This document shows positions 23,136 to 33,813 of a DNA stretch of 64,000 nt, piece by piece. Location of the stretch: the NCBI GenBank assembly GCA_948144175.1, contig CANXME010001290.1:925460-989459 (forward strand), written 5' to 3'. The translations under genes and the position numbers were made by a program. Below the pieces are notes generated by a model. That model did not search any database and was not told where the DNA came from. It was given only the letters and a program-made list of their open reading frames with translations. This DNA comes from Closterium sp. NIES-65 (lineage: Eukaryota; Streptophyta; Zygnematophyceae; Desmidiales; Closteriaceae). Within the stretch, counting starts at the first letter, position 1. Every line of letters begins with the position of its first letter.

Positions 23136-24653
23136 TGTCAGAATGTTATTATTGTCTAGCCTGTAGTGGGGTACTCTATAGCAAGTATAACCCAGTTAGG
23201 GTTTCCTATATGTATGCCAACTGCTGCTAGTGCAAACCCTCCTTTCTTCATTCTTGTTTCTGACTGCTAGTTCTGACATGCTATCATGGCAGGTCGACCG
23301 TCTTGGGTCGATCCTGGGGCCCCACCCGATGCTTCCGCTGCTCTACTGCTGTCGCGCGCCCCGGGCGCGCGACCCGTTTTTCCTGCCGTGCACTCGGAGC
23401 GCGCAGTGTTTTTCATCCCGCTGTGCGCTCGGGGCGTGCGGCGGTTTTCTGCCGCCCTGCGCCCCGAGGCGCGCGGCGGTTTCCTGCTTCGCGCGGCGGT
23501 TTTCTGCCCGTCGTGGCGCCCCCAGGGACCTGCGCGCTGCCCCCCGTCACCCGTCGCGGCGCCCTAGGGGCTCGCGCACCGGCCCCTCCTGTCGCCTCGT
23601 CGCGGTGCCCTGGGGGCCCGCGCGTTCCCCCCTCCCGTCGCCTCGTCGCGGCACCGAAGGGGCCCGCGCGTCGCCCCCTCCCGTTGCCTCGTCGCGGCGC
23701 CTTGGGGGCTCGCGCGCCGCCCCCTGCCGTCATCTCGTCGCGGCGCCTTGGGGGCCCGCGCGCGGCCCCTTCCGTCGCCCGTCGAGCCGCCCTCGGGGGC
23801 CCGTGCGCGGCCCCCCTCCCGTCACCCGCCATGGCGCCCTCAACAGGCCCGCGCCCTACTCCTTCGTGGCGCCCAGGAGACCCCCCCGCCGCCTCCCTCT
23901 CCCTCCGTGAACCGCCCCTGCTGCTTCCCGCGCTCCTGCCTGCGTTAGGGTTTGGGGGTGGCGGGCATGGGGGTGACCGGTGTGGGTAACCTGCATCTCC
24001 TTTTCCTCCTCTGTCTCTCACTGCTGCAGCTGCCGCTGAGGGGGGTGGGTGTGTGGGAGCCGGGGGTTTAGGGTGACGTGGGAGTGGAGCTAGGGGCACA
24101 GCAAGGGGTGTGTGAAAGGGGGGTGGGACAGCTGGGGGAAGTTGTGTGGAGGCTGCCGTCGTGTCACCTGCAGCGCCAATAGTCCGGAGCTTGTCTTGCT
24201 CTCGGTAGCCCAGCGAGCCAGCTGTGCCTGTCGCCCGTGGGTCCGTTGCTCCTGCTGCTCATCGTAGCCGCGGAGCCAGTTACTCCTGTAGTCCGGAGCT
24301 TGTCTTGCTCTCGGTAGCCACTGTGCCAGCCGCTCCTGTTGCCCGTGTGTCAGCAGCTTCAGCCATCGCCTCCCATCTCCTCTCCTCTCACAGTCCAGCC
24401 TCCTCCTCCTCACGTGCCCGTTATGAATGGCTCTAGGTTTGCTTTCCCTTGTGAACCTGCTCTATGAGTGCTTGCTCTGCTGATTATACCCCACTTTAAC
24501 AATAGGGGTGTGTCAGAATGTTATTATTGTCTAGCCTGCAGTGGGGTACTCTATAGCGAGTACAACCCAATTAGGGTTTCTTATATGTATGCCAACTACT
24601 GCTAGTGCAAACCCTCCTTTCTTCATTCTTGTTTCTGACCGCTAATTCTGACA
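23136..24653 (+). mobile_element. TRIM-C, complete 1518-bp non-autonomous LTR element
   Basis: Two 143-bp LTRs (23136-23278 and 24511-24653; TGTCAG...CTGACA) flank a 1232-bp GC-rich interior. The target-site duplication GACGA is perfect (23131-23135 and 24654-24658). A PBS-like TGCTATCATGGCAGG (23279-23293) and a polypurine AATAGGGGTG before the 3' LTR are present. No gag, protease, integrase or RT is visible. The element must rely on another element, probably the copia group nearby with the same LTR core and leader design. Short open frames inside look like composition artefacts. Confidence 0.92.
23290..23373 (+). promoter_or_regulatory. TRIM-C leader hairpins 1 and 2
   Basis: Hairpin 1 pairs CAGG (23290-23293) and TCGACC (23294-23299) with GGTCGA (23306-23311) and CCTG (23313-23316). 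Hairpin 2 pairs GTCGCGCGCC (23351-23360) with GGCGCGCGAC (23364-23373) around a 3-nt loop. Both stems are perfect and differ from those of TRIM-N by paired changes. This position, just after the PBS, is where retroelements keep dimerisation or packaging signals. That function is inference. Confidence 0.6.
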
Positions 24654-24658
24654 GACGA

Positions 24659-24740
24659 TTGCGTGGTGGTGTACATGAATGACATTCTCATCTACTTCAA
24701 AGATATAAAATAGCACAATGAGCACATTCGGAAAGATTTC
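24659..24740 (+). pseudogene. Gypsy RT remnant, catalytic block
   Basis: It continues the RT reading from 23135 after TRIM-C: CVVVYMNDILIYFKDI, then EHIRKDF. The catalytic YLDD/YVDD motif reads YMND, so the first catalytic Asp is replaced by Asn. The frame resumes at 37037 after insert X. Confidence 0.8.
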
Positions 24741-25127
24741 TGTTGAATATAAAAGGCCTCGCCCTCCTTTGGGCGAAATTGACCATGCTTTCCGGAGCAC
24801 AATGGTGTTCATTTTGCGGTCATCGGCGACTTTGGGGATTATAATCTATGTGCGATTGCATCTGGGACTCTGATATGTGTGCGGCGAAGCGTCCATCGAA
24901 GATATTAAATCGTCGACGTCGAAGTGTTTTTTCTGATCGACGAAAGTGCCCGTCGACGAGTTGCTAGTGGACGAGACTATTTCGACGTCGAAGACGCAAG
25001 TCACTCATCGACAAAATTGATGAAATGGGTATTTCAACGGATCGCTGGTCGACGGAATTGAGCTCGACGCGGGCATCGCCGAGCAGAGCGTTTCCCGTCG
25101 ACCCGATTAACTTTTCGACGCGGATTT
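24741..25127 (+). mobile_element. Insert X (solo-LTR-like), part 1
   Basis: The first 387 bp of an insert whose other parts are 30445-30759 and 36923-37031 (total about 811 bp). It starts TGTTGAATAT. The whole insert ends TTTGCA and is flanked by ATTTC (24736-24740) and TTTTC (37032-37036). Removing it rejoins the gypsy RT in frame, from EHIRKDF to KIPRKIQFYVKL. TG...CA ends plus a 5-bp near-duplication suggest a solo LTR. The 3' half of this part is rich in TCGAC words. Confidence 0.6.
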
Positions 25128-25242
25128 TGTCGTTGTATAGGCTGTAGTGGGGTAGCCCATATGGGATACAACCCAATTTAGGGTTAGTACTTGTACCCAT
25201 CCTACTGCTAGTTCATTCATTCCTACTCGTTATTTTTTGACA

Positions 25243-25990
25243 TGGTATCAGAGCAGTAGGTCCGTAGGACCGTTTTTTATGGCCCACCATTGGCTAGTGA
25301 ACGACTGCTGTTACCGCGCTACCCCACGCCCTGCCCTGCGCTGCGCCGTCAGCACGCGCCCTGCGTTGCGACACATTGCCCGTGCACACCCTGCCCCGCG
25401 TCGCGCTGCCCCGCGCACGCCATGCCCTGCCCCGCGTCGCTCTGCCCAGCGCACGTCCTACCCTGCCTCGCATCGCACTGCCCCGCGCACGCCCTGCCTT
25501 GCCCCCTGTTGCGCCGCGTTTGCAGCCCGCACGCCGCCCTTGCAGCCTGCGCGCCGCTCCTGCAGCTCGCGCGTTGCCCCTGCAGCCCGCGCGCCGCCTC
25601 TGCAGCCCAGCGCGCCCCTCTACCCAGCGCGCCAGCACGCCCCGCTGCCCAGCGCGCAAGCGCGCCCAGCTGCCCAGCGCGCCAGCAAGCCCCGCTGCCC
25701 AGCGCGCTAGCGCGCCCCGCTGCCCGGCACGCCTGCGCACCCTGCTGCCCAGCGCCAAGCGCGCCCAGCTAAACCTTAAAAAAAAAAGAGCCCTAGGTGC
25801 CGCCCCTGCCTGCCCGCGTGCCTTCCTCTGCAGCCCGCGCGCCGACTTTACCTGCAGCGCGCCGCCCTACTCTGGCCGCGCGCCGCTTTTCCCTGACCGT
25901 GCGCCGCCTCGACCTACCCTAGTGCCGGCTCGCCGCCCTGCCTTCCCTCCGTGCTGCCCTACTGGTCGCGCGCCTCCTTGCTTGCCCGCT
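25243..25990 (+). promoter_or_regulatory. Element D PBS, leader hairpin and GC-rich repeats
   Basis: The PBS is followed by the hairpin GGTCC-GTA-GGACC (25259-25271) and a GGCCCACC box (25281-25288). Then come GC-rich imperfect repeats (roughly 25-bp units built from CTGCCCAGCGCGC words around 25600-25760, and CTGCCCCGCGCACGCC words around 25390-25500). Open frames here come from GC-rich composition. I see no gene until the ATG at 25991. Confidence 0.6.
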
Positions 25991-26635
25991 ATGACTTCTC
26001 TCCGTAGTAGCGGTGGGAGTGGTGGCGGTGATGGTGACAGCAATGGGAGTGGTGGCGACCGTAGTAGCAGTCGCTATGGAGCTGTTCAGTGGGGAGCTTC
26101 TGGCGGTGGCTCACTCTCATGTCTTCACCTCCCCTCGTTCTCTACGAACTTGGTGAGTACCGCTGCCTTTGTTCGCGATACATCCGCGGACAAGCTCTCC
26201 TCCCGCTTCCGTGTGTCTTCCTTGGCTTTCCCCCTGACGCGCCTGGCTGGCAGTTGTACCACCCCACCTCGCGCCGTGTCCTCCCCTCTCAGGACGTCAC
26301 GTTTGACGAGTCGGTCCCCTCTCCCCCCCCTCCTCCCCCCCCCCCCGCCGCTCTTCCTCGCACCAGGTCCTCCTCCAGTAAACCCCCTCCCCCCTCAGGG
26401 TCCTGCTCCCTCAGGTGTGTCCCAGGTAGACCCTGTCGAGCCTGTCAAGGTAGCTCTTGACTCTGGTGCTGCTGGGGGTGGTGCTGCTAGGGGTGTTGCA
26501 TCTGCGGGTACAGAGCCTGAGCGTGCGAAGCCTGGGGGTGTGGAGCCTGGGGGTGCTGAGCGTGAGCGTGCGGAGCTTGGGGGTGCTGCGCCCGGGGTTG
26601 CTGAGTCTAAGGGTGCGGAGCCTGGGGGGTGCTGA
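25991..26635 (+). pseudogene. Element D deletion fusion: pre-integrase region joined to post-integrase segment
   Basis: A frame from the ATG at 25991 has a Gly/Ser-rich start, then LPSFSTNLVS. In element E this word lies after the protease and before the GAG-pre-integrase region. Here it is joined at about 26160 directly to FVRDTSADKLS, which in E and G lies just after the integrase core. The deletion thus removed the rest of the pre-integrase region and the whole integrase core. A frameshift follows: the PCVFLGFPPDAPGWQ block continues in the frame of 26089-26460. No enzyme can come from this frame. Confidence 0.75.
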
Positions 26636-27480
26636 GCCTGAGCATGCGGACCCTAGGGGTGCTGAGCCTGGGCTTGCTGAGTCTGAGCGAGCTGAGCCTG
26701 CTGGTCGTCCTACAAGTGCCTCGTCACTACGGGAGCCTCTCTCTCCACCGCAGTTGCGCGAGTGGTTTGCTCGGCGTTGGAGCCTTTGGAGTAGAGCTAC
26801 TGGAGCTGGGGGGCCTGCCGCTGGAGGCCTTGGAGCTGGAGGCACTGGAGCTGCAGGTCCTGGAGGTGCTAGAGTTGCTGGTCCCGAAAGTGCTCTTACT
26901 GGAGGTACTGGAGCTGCTGGAGCTAGTGGTCCTGCAGATGCTGGAGCTGGAGGCGCTCGAGCTGGATGTACCGGAGGTAGTGGAGCTGCTGGTCCTAGAG
27001 GTGCTGGAGGTCCTACGGGTGTCCCGTCACGACGGGAGCCTCTCACTCCACCGCAACTGCGAGAGTGGTTTGCTCGATGCTAGAGCCTTCAGAGTGGCGC
27101 TGCTGGAGCCGAGGGGCCTGCCGCTAGAGGCCCTGGAGCTGGAGGCACTGGAGCTGCTGGTCCTGGAGGTCCTGGAGGTGCTGGAACCGTTGGTCCCGGA
27201 GGTGCTCGTACTGGAGGTACTGGAGCTGCTAGAGCTGGAGGTGCTGCAGGCGTTGGAGTTTGAGGCGCTGTTGCTAGAGGTGCTGGAGGCGCTGGAGCTG
27301 GAGCTGCTGGATGAACTAGAGCCACTGATCCCGGAGGTGCTCGAACTGGAGGCTCTGGAGATGCGGGAGCTGGTGGTGATGCAGGCGTTGGAGCTGGAGA
27401 CCCTGGACTGGAGACCCCGGAGCTGGAGGCACTGGCCCTGGGGGTGCTGGTGTTGCTGGTGCTAGTTCTAGAGACACTGT
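26480..27480 (+). repeat. Element D pol linker repeats
   Basis: Tandem 15-bp words of the type GGGTGCTGAGCCTG (26480-26700) are followed by a roughly 300-bp unit present twice (near 26723-27025 and 27026 onward). Each begins with the GAGCCTCTC..CCGCAGTTGCGCGAGTGG segment and is filled with CTGGAGGTGCTGGAG-type repeats. This corresponds to the low-complexity spacer between integrase and RT in elements E, G and J, where copy number differs. Confidence 0.7.
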
Positions 27481-27682
27481 GCGGCCACGACCGTACTTCC
27501 TTCCACTGCTTCAGCAGGTTCTTGGCCTCTTGTCTTCTACTAGCCTTACCCCTCCCTTACTGTGTCCACCGCCTGACCAGTTTTGCTTACACTGAGTAGA
27601 CAGGCGGTCTTATAGATCGTCATGAGCCTGCATCTTGTCCTGCCTCGCCTGTTCACGCTGTTCGCACTAGTCGTCGTGTTCC

Positions 27683-29688
27683 GTGTCAGCGTCCTCCTCC
27701 TGTCCCCAGCACGCACCATATGGCACTTTGTCCTTCCTCCATTCCACAGCGTGTCTCGTGTCCTCTCTTGCTCACGGACCGGACCCGGAGTCTGAATTAC
27801 TTCGTGCTGCTAGTCCTACTGTCATACGTCTTCTGGCCACTATTGTTACTGACCCTTCGTTTGAGTCCACTACTGCATCGGCCCTAGTTGCTGAGCTTGA
27901 GGACTTAGCTGCAGCCTGTCGTCTCGACTACGTCGCTAGTCTTGTTGCTGAGTCTGAGTTTGTCTATCCTTGGTCCGTCGGGGGTGAGTGTGCTCTTGGC
28001 ACAGACGTCCTTGAGGACAGGCAGGAGGACTTTGAGTGTTTTGCAGCTGCTGTACCTCATCTTGTGTCCATGCTTATTGCACTTGAGGGCCACCCAAACG
28101 CACCAGACATCCCAACCCCGCGTCTTACGTAGAGGCGATTACGGGTCCCTACTCCTCTCAGTGGCAGACAGCCATGGACGTAGAGATGGCATCCTGGAAG
28201 TCCACATGCACTTACGTCGACGCAGTTCCCCCTCCTTGGGCCAACATAGTGGATGGCATGTGGGTTTTCAGGGTGAAGCGGCCGCCGGGTTCTTCGCCTG
28301 CCTTCAAGGCTCGTTACGTTGCTAGAGGCTTTGGTCAGCGATAGGGAGTTGACATCTTCCAGAACTTCTCCCCTACCTCGAAGATGACTACTCTTTGGGT
28401 ATTGCTGCACGTTGCAGCTCAGCGTGACTACGAGCTTCACTCTCTTGACTTCAGCACAGCTTTCTTACAAGGCAGCCTGCACGAGGAGATCTGGCTGCGC
28501 CACCCACCTGGCTTCACTAGGTTATCTCCTGCAGGTACCCAGTGGAGCCTCCGGCGGCCAGTCTACGGTCTTCGTCAGGTGCCTCAAGAGTGGCACGACA
28601 CACTAAGGACGACACTTGCGGCTCTTGGGTTTGCTCCTTCGACTACTGACCCGTCACTGTTTCTACGCACCGACACTTCGCTATCGCCGTTCTACATCCT
28701 CGTGTACGTCAACGACTTGGTCTTTGCCACAGCTTACACTAAGGGATTGGCCCTAGTGAAAGCGGAGCTGCAGAAGAGACACACGCGCACAGACCTGGGT
28801 TAGCTGTGCAGCTATCTTGGCTTGCAGATCACCCGGGACAGAGCACGCCGCACCATCACCTTGACTCACTCACACATGGTGCAGCAAGTCCTTCAGCGCT
28901 TTGACTTCTAGTACTCCTTGCGACAGTCCACTCCTTTGCCTACCGGTCACTCGCTCTCAGCTCCACCTTCGGACGAGTCCGTAGAGCTGAGTGGCCTATA
29001 TCCAGAGCTCGTGGGCTGCCTCATGTATCTGATGACCTGCACTCAACCTGACCTTGCCTTCCCTCTTAGCATCCTGGCACGCTCCACTGCTCCCGGGAGA
29101 CACCGTCATGAGCACTTGAAGGCCGCTAAGTGGGTGTTGCGCTACTTGTGCAGTACGTCGGGCATGGGGCTCGTGCTTGGAGGACAGGGTCTAGTTGTCC
29201 TCACTGGACACGCAGATGCTTCTTGGATTGACGACTTGGCTACGCAGCAGTCGTCACAGGGTTACACTTTCAGCCTTGGCTCCGGCTCCATTTCGTGGCA
29301 GTCTACCCACTCGACTTCAGTTCTCAGTTCCAGTTGTGAGGCAGATATCTACGCAGGGGCCATGGCTGCACAGGAGTTACGCTGGCTTACCTACCTGCTG
29401 ACCGACTTGGGAGAGCCCCATCGTTCTCCTCTAGTCCTGTACGTCAACAATAAGGCCATAACTGCCTTGTGTCAGGAGCACAGACTAGAGCACAGGGCGA
29501 AGCACATCGCTCTGCGTTTCTTCCTTGCACGAGAGTTGTCGCAGCATGGTCAGCTTCGTCTTACTTACGTGGCCTCTCGCGCCAACACTGCTGATATCTT
29601 CACCAAGACACTTCAGCCTTGTGATTATCAGCGTTTCTATACTGTTTTAAGCCTTGTGCTTACTTGGCCTCACTTGCTCACTTCTTGA
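27683..29688 (+). pseudogene. Element D copia RT/RNase H, inactivated
   Basis: Pieces in several frames cover the copia RT and RNase H: the ECALGTDVLEDRQEDF block near 27990, the RT core from about 28384 (LHSLDFSTAFLQGS), YVND near 28705 where intact copies have YVDD, a stop at 28801, a further stop near 28909, then RNase H from 28918 to 29688 (TGHADASW, SSCEAD, ANTADIFTK). In RNase H the YVDNKA motif reads YVNNKA. Two catalytic Asp-to-Asn changes and several stops show it is dead. Confidence 0.9.
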
Positions 29689-30306
29689 CTTTGCTTGTAC
29701 TGTGATCTAAATACCTGCATGGTTACACTTGCTAGGTTTTGATGACTGTACTGCTTGTTCTCCATTATATAACTCTACATGTGAGCTGGCCTTGTGGCCA
29801 TTTACTTGTGCTCACTGTGTGTGGTGACTTCGTGATCCACCCTGAGCTTGCTTTGCTTTTCTTGACTGGTCTTGTGACCCCTTGTTCTCCCTCACTTTGC
29901 CTATGGAAATATGTCAAACTATTATTATTTTTAGGTTGTGTAGGCTATATTGGGATAGCCCATAAGGGGTACAGCCCAATTAGGGTTTGTACTTGTACCC
30001 ACTTTGACCTTAGTTCATCCATTCCCACTGCTTTAGGCCTTCTTCGTGCTTCGTCTCACTTGCTCATTGCGTGACTTTGCTTGTACTGTGATCAATAGAT
30101 ATATCTATACCTGCATGCTTCCACTTGCTAGGTTGTGATCACTGTACTGCTTGTTCTCATTTGTATAACTCTGCATGTGAACTGGCCTTGTGGCCATTTG
30201 CTTGTGCTCAGAGTGTGTGGTGACTTCGTGATCCACCCTGTGCTTGCTTTGGTTTTCTTGACTGGTCTTGTGACCTCTTGTTCTCCCCAGTTTGCATATG
30301 GGGGTG
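29689..30306 (+). repeat. Duplicated 3' end of element D with an extra LTR
   Basis: The 3' untranslated segment after pol occurs twice (about 29660-29905 and 30045-30306), each ending in a polypurine-like tract. Between them lies an extra LTR starting TGTCAAACT at 29912 and broken at about 30032. The second copy starts within the last pol codons (CACTTGCTCA). So the order is 3'UTR-LTR-3'UTR-LTR. This suggests recombination or template switching between two copies. Confidence 0.75.
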
Positions 30307-30444
30307 TGTCAAACATATAATGTTGCATGTTGTGTAGGCTGTAGTGGGGTAGCCCATATGGGGTACAACCCAATGTAAGGTTAATACTTGTACCCATCCT
30401 GCTGCTATTTCATTCAATCGTGCTAGTTAGTCTCTGACAGATTT

Positions 30445-30759
30445 CTCCCAATCGCCTGAGAGGGAATTTTGACCAATCAAAAGCTCTTGGAAATTGTACT
30501 CCCGAGGAAAATTTGAATAAATAAGGAAACTGAGCCTGAAACACGTTCTAGCTAACAGTAAAAACGTATACAACTATCAATGCTGTAAAACCTGAACAAC
30601 TGTCAAGTTGCGTCACAGTTTCATGTGCATGTGGTTTCACCTGCCATTGCTGACAAAACAACGCACAAGCTTGGTCCTTGTAGAGGTTCATTGCCTTTCC
30701 TATTTGGTTTTCCTTGCTTGTACATATCTTTTGTTGAACCAAAGTTCCCTAGTGAATCT
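30445..30759 (+). mobile_element. Insert X, part 2 (between elements D and E)
   Basis: AT-richer DNA with no recognisable gene. It is the middle of insert X, exposed because element D (TSD GATTT) and element E (TSD AATCT) both landed in X. The short minus-strand frames here match nothing I know. Confidence 0.55.
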
Positions 30760-31105
30760 TGTGAAGAAAGGAACGTAAAAATGAAATGACTATGAATGAA
30801 GTGAGTACAAATAGGAAACCCTAGTTGGGTTGTACACCCTATGGGATACCCCACTATAGCCTACACAAATAAGTAAGCTATAATATTCTAACACACCCCC
30901 ATAGGCAAAGTGGGGGAGAACAAGGGGTCACAAGACCAGTCAAGCTAAACAAAGCAAAGCTCACGGTGGATAACAAAGTCACCACACATTCCGAGCACAA
31001 GTTCAAGGGCCACAAGGCCAGTTCACATGCAAGACCATATATAGAGATATACAAGAGTCAAGCAAGCAAGAGCAAGAGCATATATAGATCAAGGTACAAG
31101 CAAGG

Positions 31106-32656
31106 TCAAGAAGTGAGCAAGTGAGGCAAGACAGGCACAAGGCCCAGCTGCGTGCAGCAACGCTGATGATCACAAGGCGCAAGTGCCTTGGTGAAGACAT
31201 CAGCAGTGTTGGCCTCAGAGGCCACGTACGCAAGTCGCAACTGTCCACGCTGCTGTAGCTCACGAGCAAGAAAGTAGCGGAGAGCAATGTGCTTTGTCCT
31301 GTGCTCTAGTTGCTGCTCTCAACACAAGGTCAGCATGGCCTTGTTGTCTACGTACAGGACTGGAGGAGAACGAGGCGGCTCTCCAAGGTCGGTCAACAGG
31401 TAGGTGAGCCAGCGTAACACCTGTGCAGCCATATCCCCGGCGTAGATCTCAGCCTCACAACTGGAGCCGAGAACAGAAGACGAGCGGGTAGCCCGCCACG
31501 AAACAGAGCCGGAACCAAGGCTGAAGGTGTAACCCTGTGACGACCGCTGCGTAGCCTGGTCGTCAGCCCAAGAAGCGTCCGCGTGCCCAGTGAGGACCAC
31601 TGGACTGCGCCCTCCAAGCACTAGCCCCATGCCCGACGTACTGCACAAGTAGCGCAACACCCTCTTCGCTGCAGCCATGTGCTCTGGTCGGTGTCTCCCA
31701 GGAGCAACATAGCGTGCGAGAATGCTAAGAGGGTATGCAAGGTCAGGTCGTGTGCAGGTCATCATGTACATGAGGCAGCCAACAAGCTCTGGGTACGGGC
31801 CACTCGACTCTACGGACTCATTCGAGAGCAGAGCTGAGAGCAAGTGGCGAGTAGGCAGAGGAGTGGCCTGAGGCGAGGAGTACGTGAGGCCGAAGCGCTG
31901 AAGGACCTGCTGCACCATGTGTGACTGAGTCAGGGTAATGGTGCGGCGTGCTCTGTCCCGGGTGATCTGCAAGCCAAGGTAGCTGCGCAGTTCACCCAGG
32001 TCACTGCACGTGTGTCTCTTTGGCAGCTCGGACTTCACGTAGGCGAGTCCAGCAGTGTCAGCTGTGGCAAAGACCAAGTCGTCGACATACACGAGGATGT
32101 AGAACGGCGGCAGAGAGGTGTCGGTGCGCAGAAACAGCGACGGGTCGGCAATAGAAGAAGCAAAACCAAGTGCCGCCAGCGTAGTCCTCAGTGTGTCATG
32201 CCACTCACGTGGCGCCTGGCGGAGACCGTAGACTGGACGTCGGAGACTCCACTGGGTACCAGGAGGGAAAGACCCAGTGAAGCCAGGTGGGCGACGCAGC
32301 CAGATCTCCTCGTGCAGGCTGCCCTGCAAGAAAGCTGTGCTGAAGTCGAGAGAGTGCAGCCGAAGAACCTCCAGTACCAGCAGCACGCCTCCAACGCCGG
32401 GCAAACCACTCACGCAGCTCCTGTTGGGAGAGTGGCTCTCGGCGAGACGAAGCACCTCCAGGCGGAGCACCCCAAGTCTCAGCACCCCCAGGCTCAGCAC
32501 CCCCAGGCTCAGCACCCCCAGGCTTTGCACCCCCAGGCTCAGCACCCCCAGGCTCAGCACCTCCAGACTCCGCACCCCCAGGCTCAGCACCCTCAGGCGT
32601 AGCACCTCCAGTCCCAGCACCCCCTGGCTAAGCTCCCGCAGCAGCACCAGAGTCAC
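31106..32656 (-). pseudogene. Element E linker plus RT/RNase H, deleted and stopped
   Basis: The 445-codon frame (32656-31319) starts with about a dozen 15-bp linker repeats (LSLGV-type). It jumps at about 32375 straight into LHSLDFSTAFLQGS, losing the RT N-terminal part present in element G. YVDDLVFATAD is intact, as are TGHADASW, SSCEAEIY and YVDNKA. A stop at 31319 replaces the Gln codon after LTLC. The remaining RNase H (ANTADVFTK-type end) runs on in frame to a stop at 31106-31108. Confidence 0.88.
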
Positions 32657-32790
32657 CAGTGACCTCGACAGGCTCGACCGCGTCTACCTGGGACACACCT
32701 GAAGGGGCAGGACCCTGAGGGGGGAGGGGGTCTACCGGGGGGGGGACCTGGTACCAAGAAGAGCGGGGGCGGGGGGAGGGACGGAGTGCG

Positions 32791-33813
32791 CTAGGGGAAG
32801 AGGCGGTAGTAGGGTACCAACTCGTCGAACGTGACGTCCTGGGAGGACTGAACACGTCGAGAGGTGGGGTGGTAGAACTGCCACCCAGGGGCGTCGGGGG
32901 GGAACCCCAGGAAGACGCAGGGAGCAGCGCGAGGGGACAGCTTGTCCGCAGACAAGTCGCGGACAAACGCCCGAGATCCCCAGACCCGGAACGCCGACGC
33001 ATCGCCAACCTTCCCCGTCCACAGCAGGGCTGGGGAGGTCTCCGGCCTGGAGACCCTGGGGTGGAGGTTGATCTGATGCGCTGCGTACCTGACCGCAAAC
33101 GGCCACAGAAAATGGGGGGCAGCCGCATGCATCATGGACGTACGAGCGACGTCCATAACCATGCCAATGCGGCGCCCTGCAATCCCATTTTGCTGCGGGG
33201 AGTCCGGAAGCGTGAAGGTCTGGCGGATGCCTCGCGCACGACAGTAGGCACGCAGAAGGCCAGAGGAGAACTCTCCGCCTCTGTCCGAGTGCAGACGCAA
33301 CACAGGAAAGTCCGAGCCAAAGCTCTGCCTGAGCTGGAGACGAGCTGCGCGGATCCAGTCAATGAGCACCTCAGTGACATCACCCTTGCTGCGCAAGGGG
33401 AAGACTGTGGTGTAACGCGAGTAGTCGTCAACCACCAACAGGAAGTAGCGCTCGTGACCGAGTCCACGGATGCGGGCAGGGCCCCACACTTCCATGTGAA
33501 GCGTCTGCAAAGGAGCCTCTGTCGGAGGAAAATGGGAGGAGTGAGGGGCAGCACGCTGGCGCCCCTCGACACAGGGGACACAGGCAGGGCCAGGGCCCTG
33601 AGGAAGGGGAGGTAGAGACCGGGGGAGACCAGACACAAGAAGACGGGAGGCCATGCCTCTGAGCCGAAGCAGAGAGGGGGTGGCCAAGGCGGTGGTGCCA
33701 GAGGAGGGTCTCGTGAGACAGACGGCGACACGAACAGGGGGCAGACTCAGGACCAGACCTTGACGCTGCAGCAAACACCTGACCAGACGAAGGGACTCTA
33801 CCAGACTCAGCAC
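32791..33813 (-). pseudogene. Element E integrase with two altered catalytic residues
   Basis: A 340-codon frame covers the integrase core and the segment after it. The DDE triad should be D-D-(35)-E. Here residue 108 is Glu in LHMEVWGPA (Asp in element G), D177 is kept in LHSDRGGEF, and residue 213 is Gly in QQNGIAGRR (Glu in element G). The last part has FVRDLSADKLS and PCVFLGFPPDAPGW. With two of three metal-binding residues changed, it should not catalyse integration. Confidence 0.88.

Larger units (their letters stand above)
10947..23176 (+). repeat. Right arm of giant palindrome
   Basis: Mirror of the left arm. It contains, in order, a TRIM-S leader, the 65-bp satellite, the TRIM-S 3' region and 3' LTR, an antisense copia gag remnant with a solo LTR, a tRNA-like repeat, a gypsy RT fragment with a MITE, and the start of TRIM-C. 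The end at 23176 is set only by the left edge of the window. Homology may continue through TRIM-C and beyond, because the mirrored LTR is already present at 1-41. Confidence 0.95.
25128..30439 (+). mobile_element. Copia element D, complete ends, internally deleted
   Basis: The element is 5312 bp with a perfect GATTT duplication (25123-25127 and 30440-30444). The 5' LTR is 25128-25242, the 3' LTR 30307-30439 (the 5' copy lacks about 18 bp near its start). PBS TGGTATCAGAGCAG (25243-25256) matches plant initiator tRNA-Met. It lost gag, protease, the pre-integrase region and integrase in one deletion, carries frameshifts and stops in RT, and has a duplicated 3' end. It cannot be autonomous. Confidence 0.92.

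Noticed and set aside
1..23176. Pure sequencing artefact (missed hairpin adapter or assembly fold-back)
   Set aside because: Not excluded, but less likely: about 1-3% differences in sampled unique DNA, one arm-specific solo LTR with its own duplication, a 1.6-kb array length difference, and a non-palindromic centre with complementary LTR halves. Spanning reads would settle it.
23413..24099. Long GC-rich open frames on both strands inside TRIM-C as genes
   Set aside because: Overlapping frames on both strands at very high GC, not matched in TRIM-S or TRIM-N leaders; composition effect.
25237..25990. An Ala/Pro/Arg/Cys-rich protein encoded in the element D leader
   Set aside because: It lies between PBS and the first gag-related ATG, consists of GC tandem words, and has no counterpart in E, F or G.
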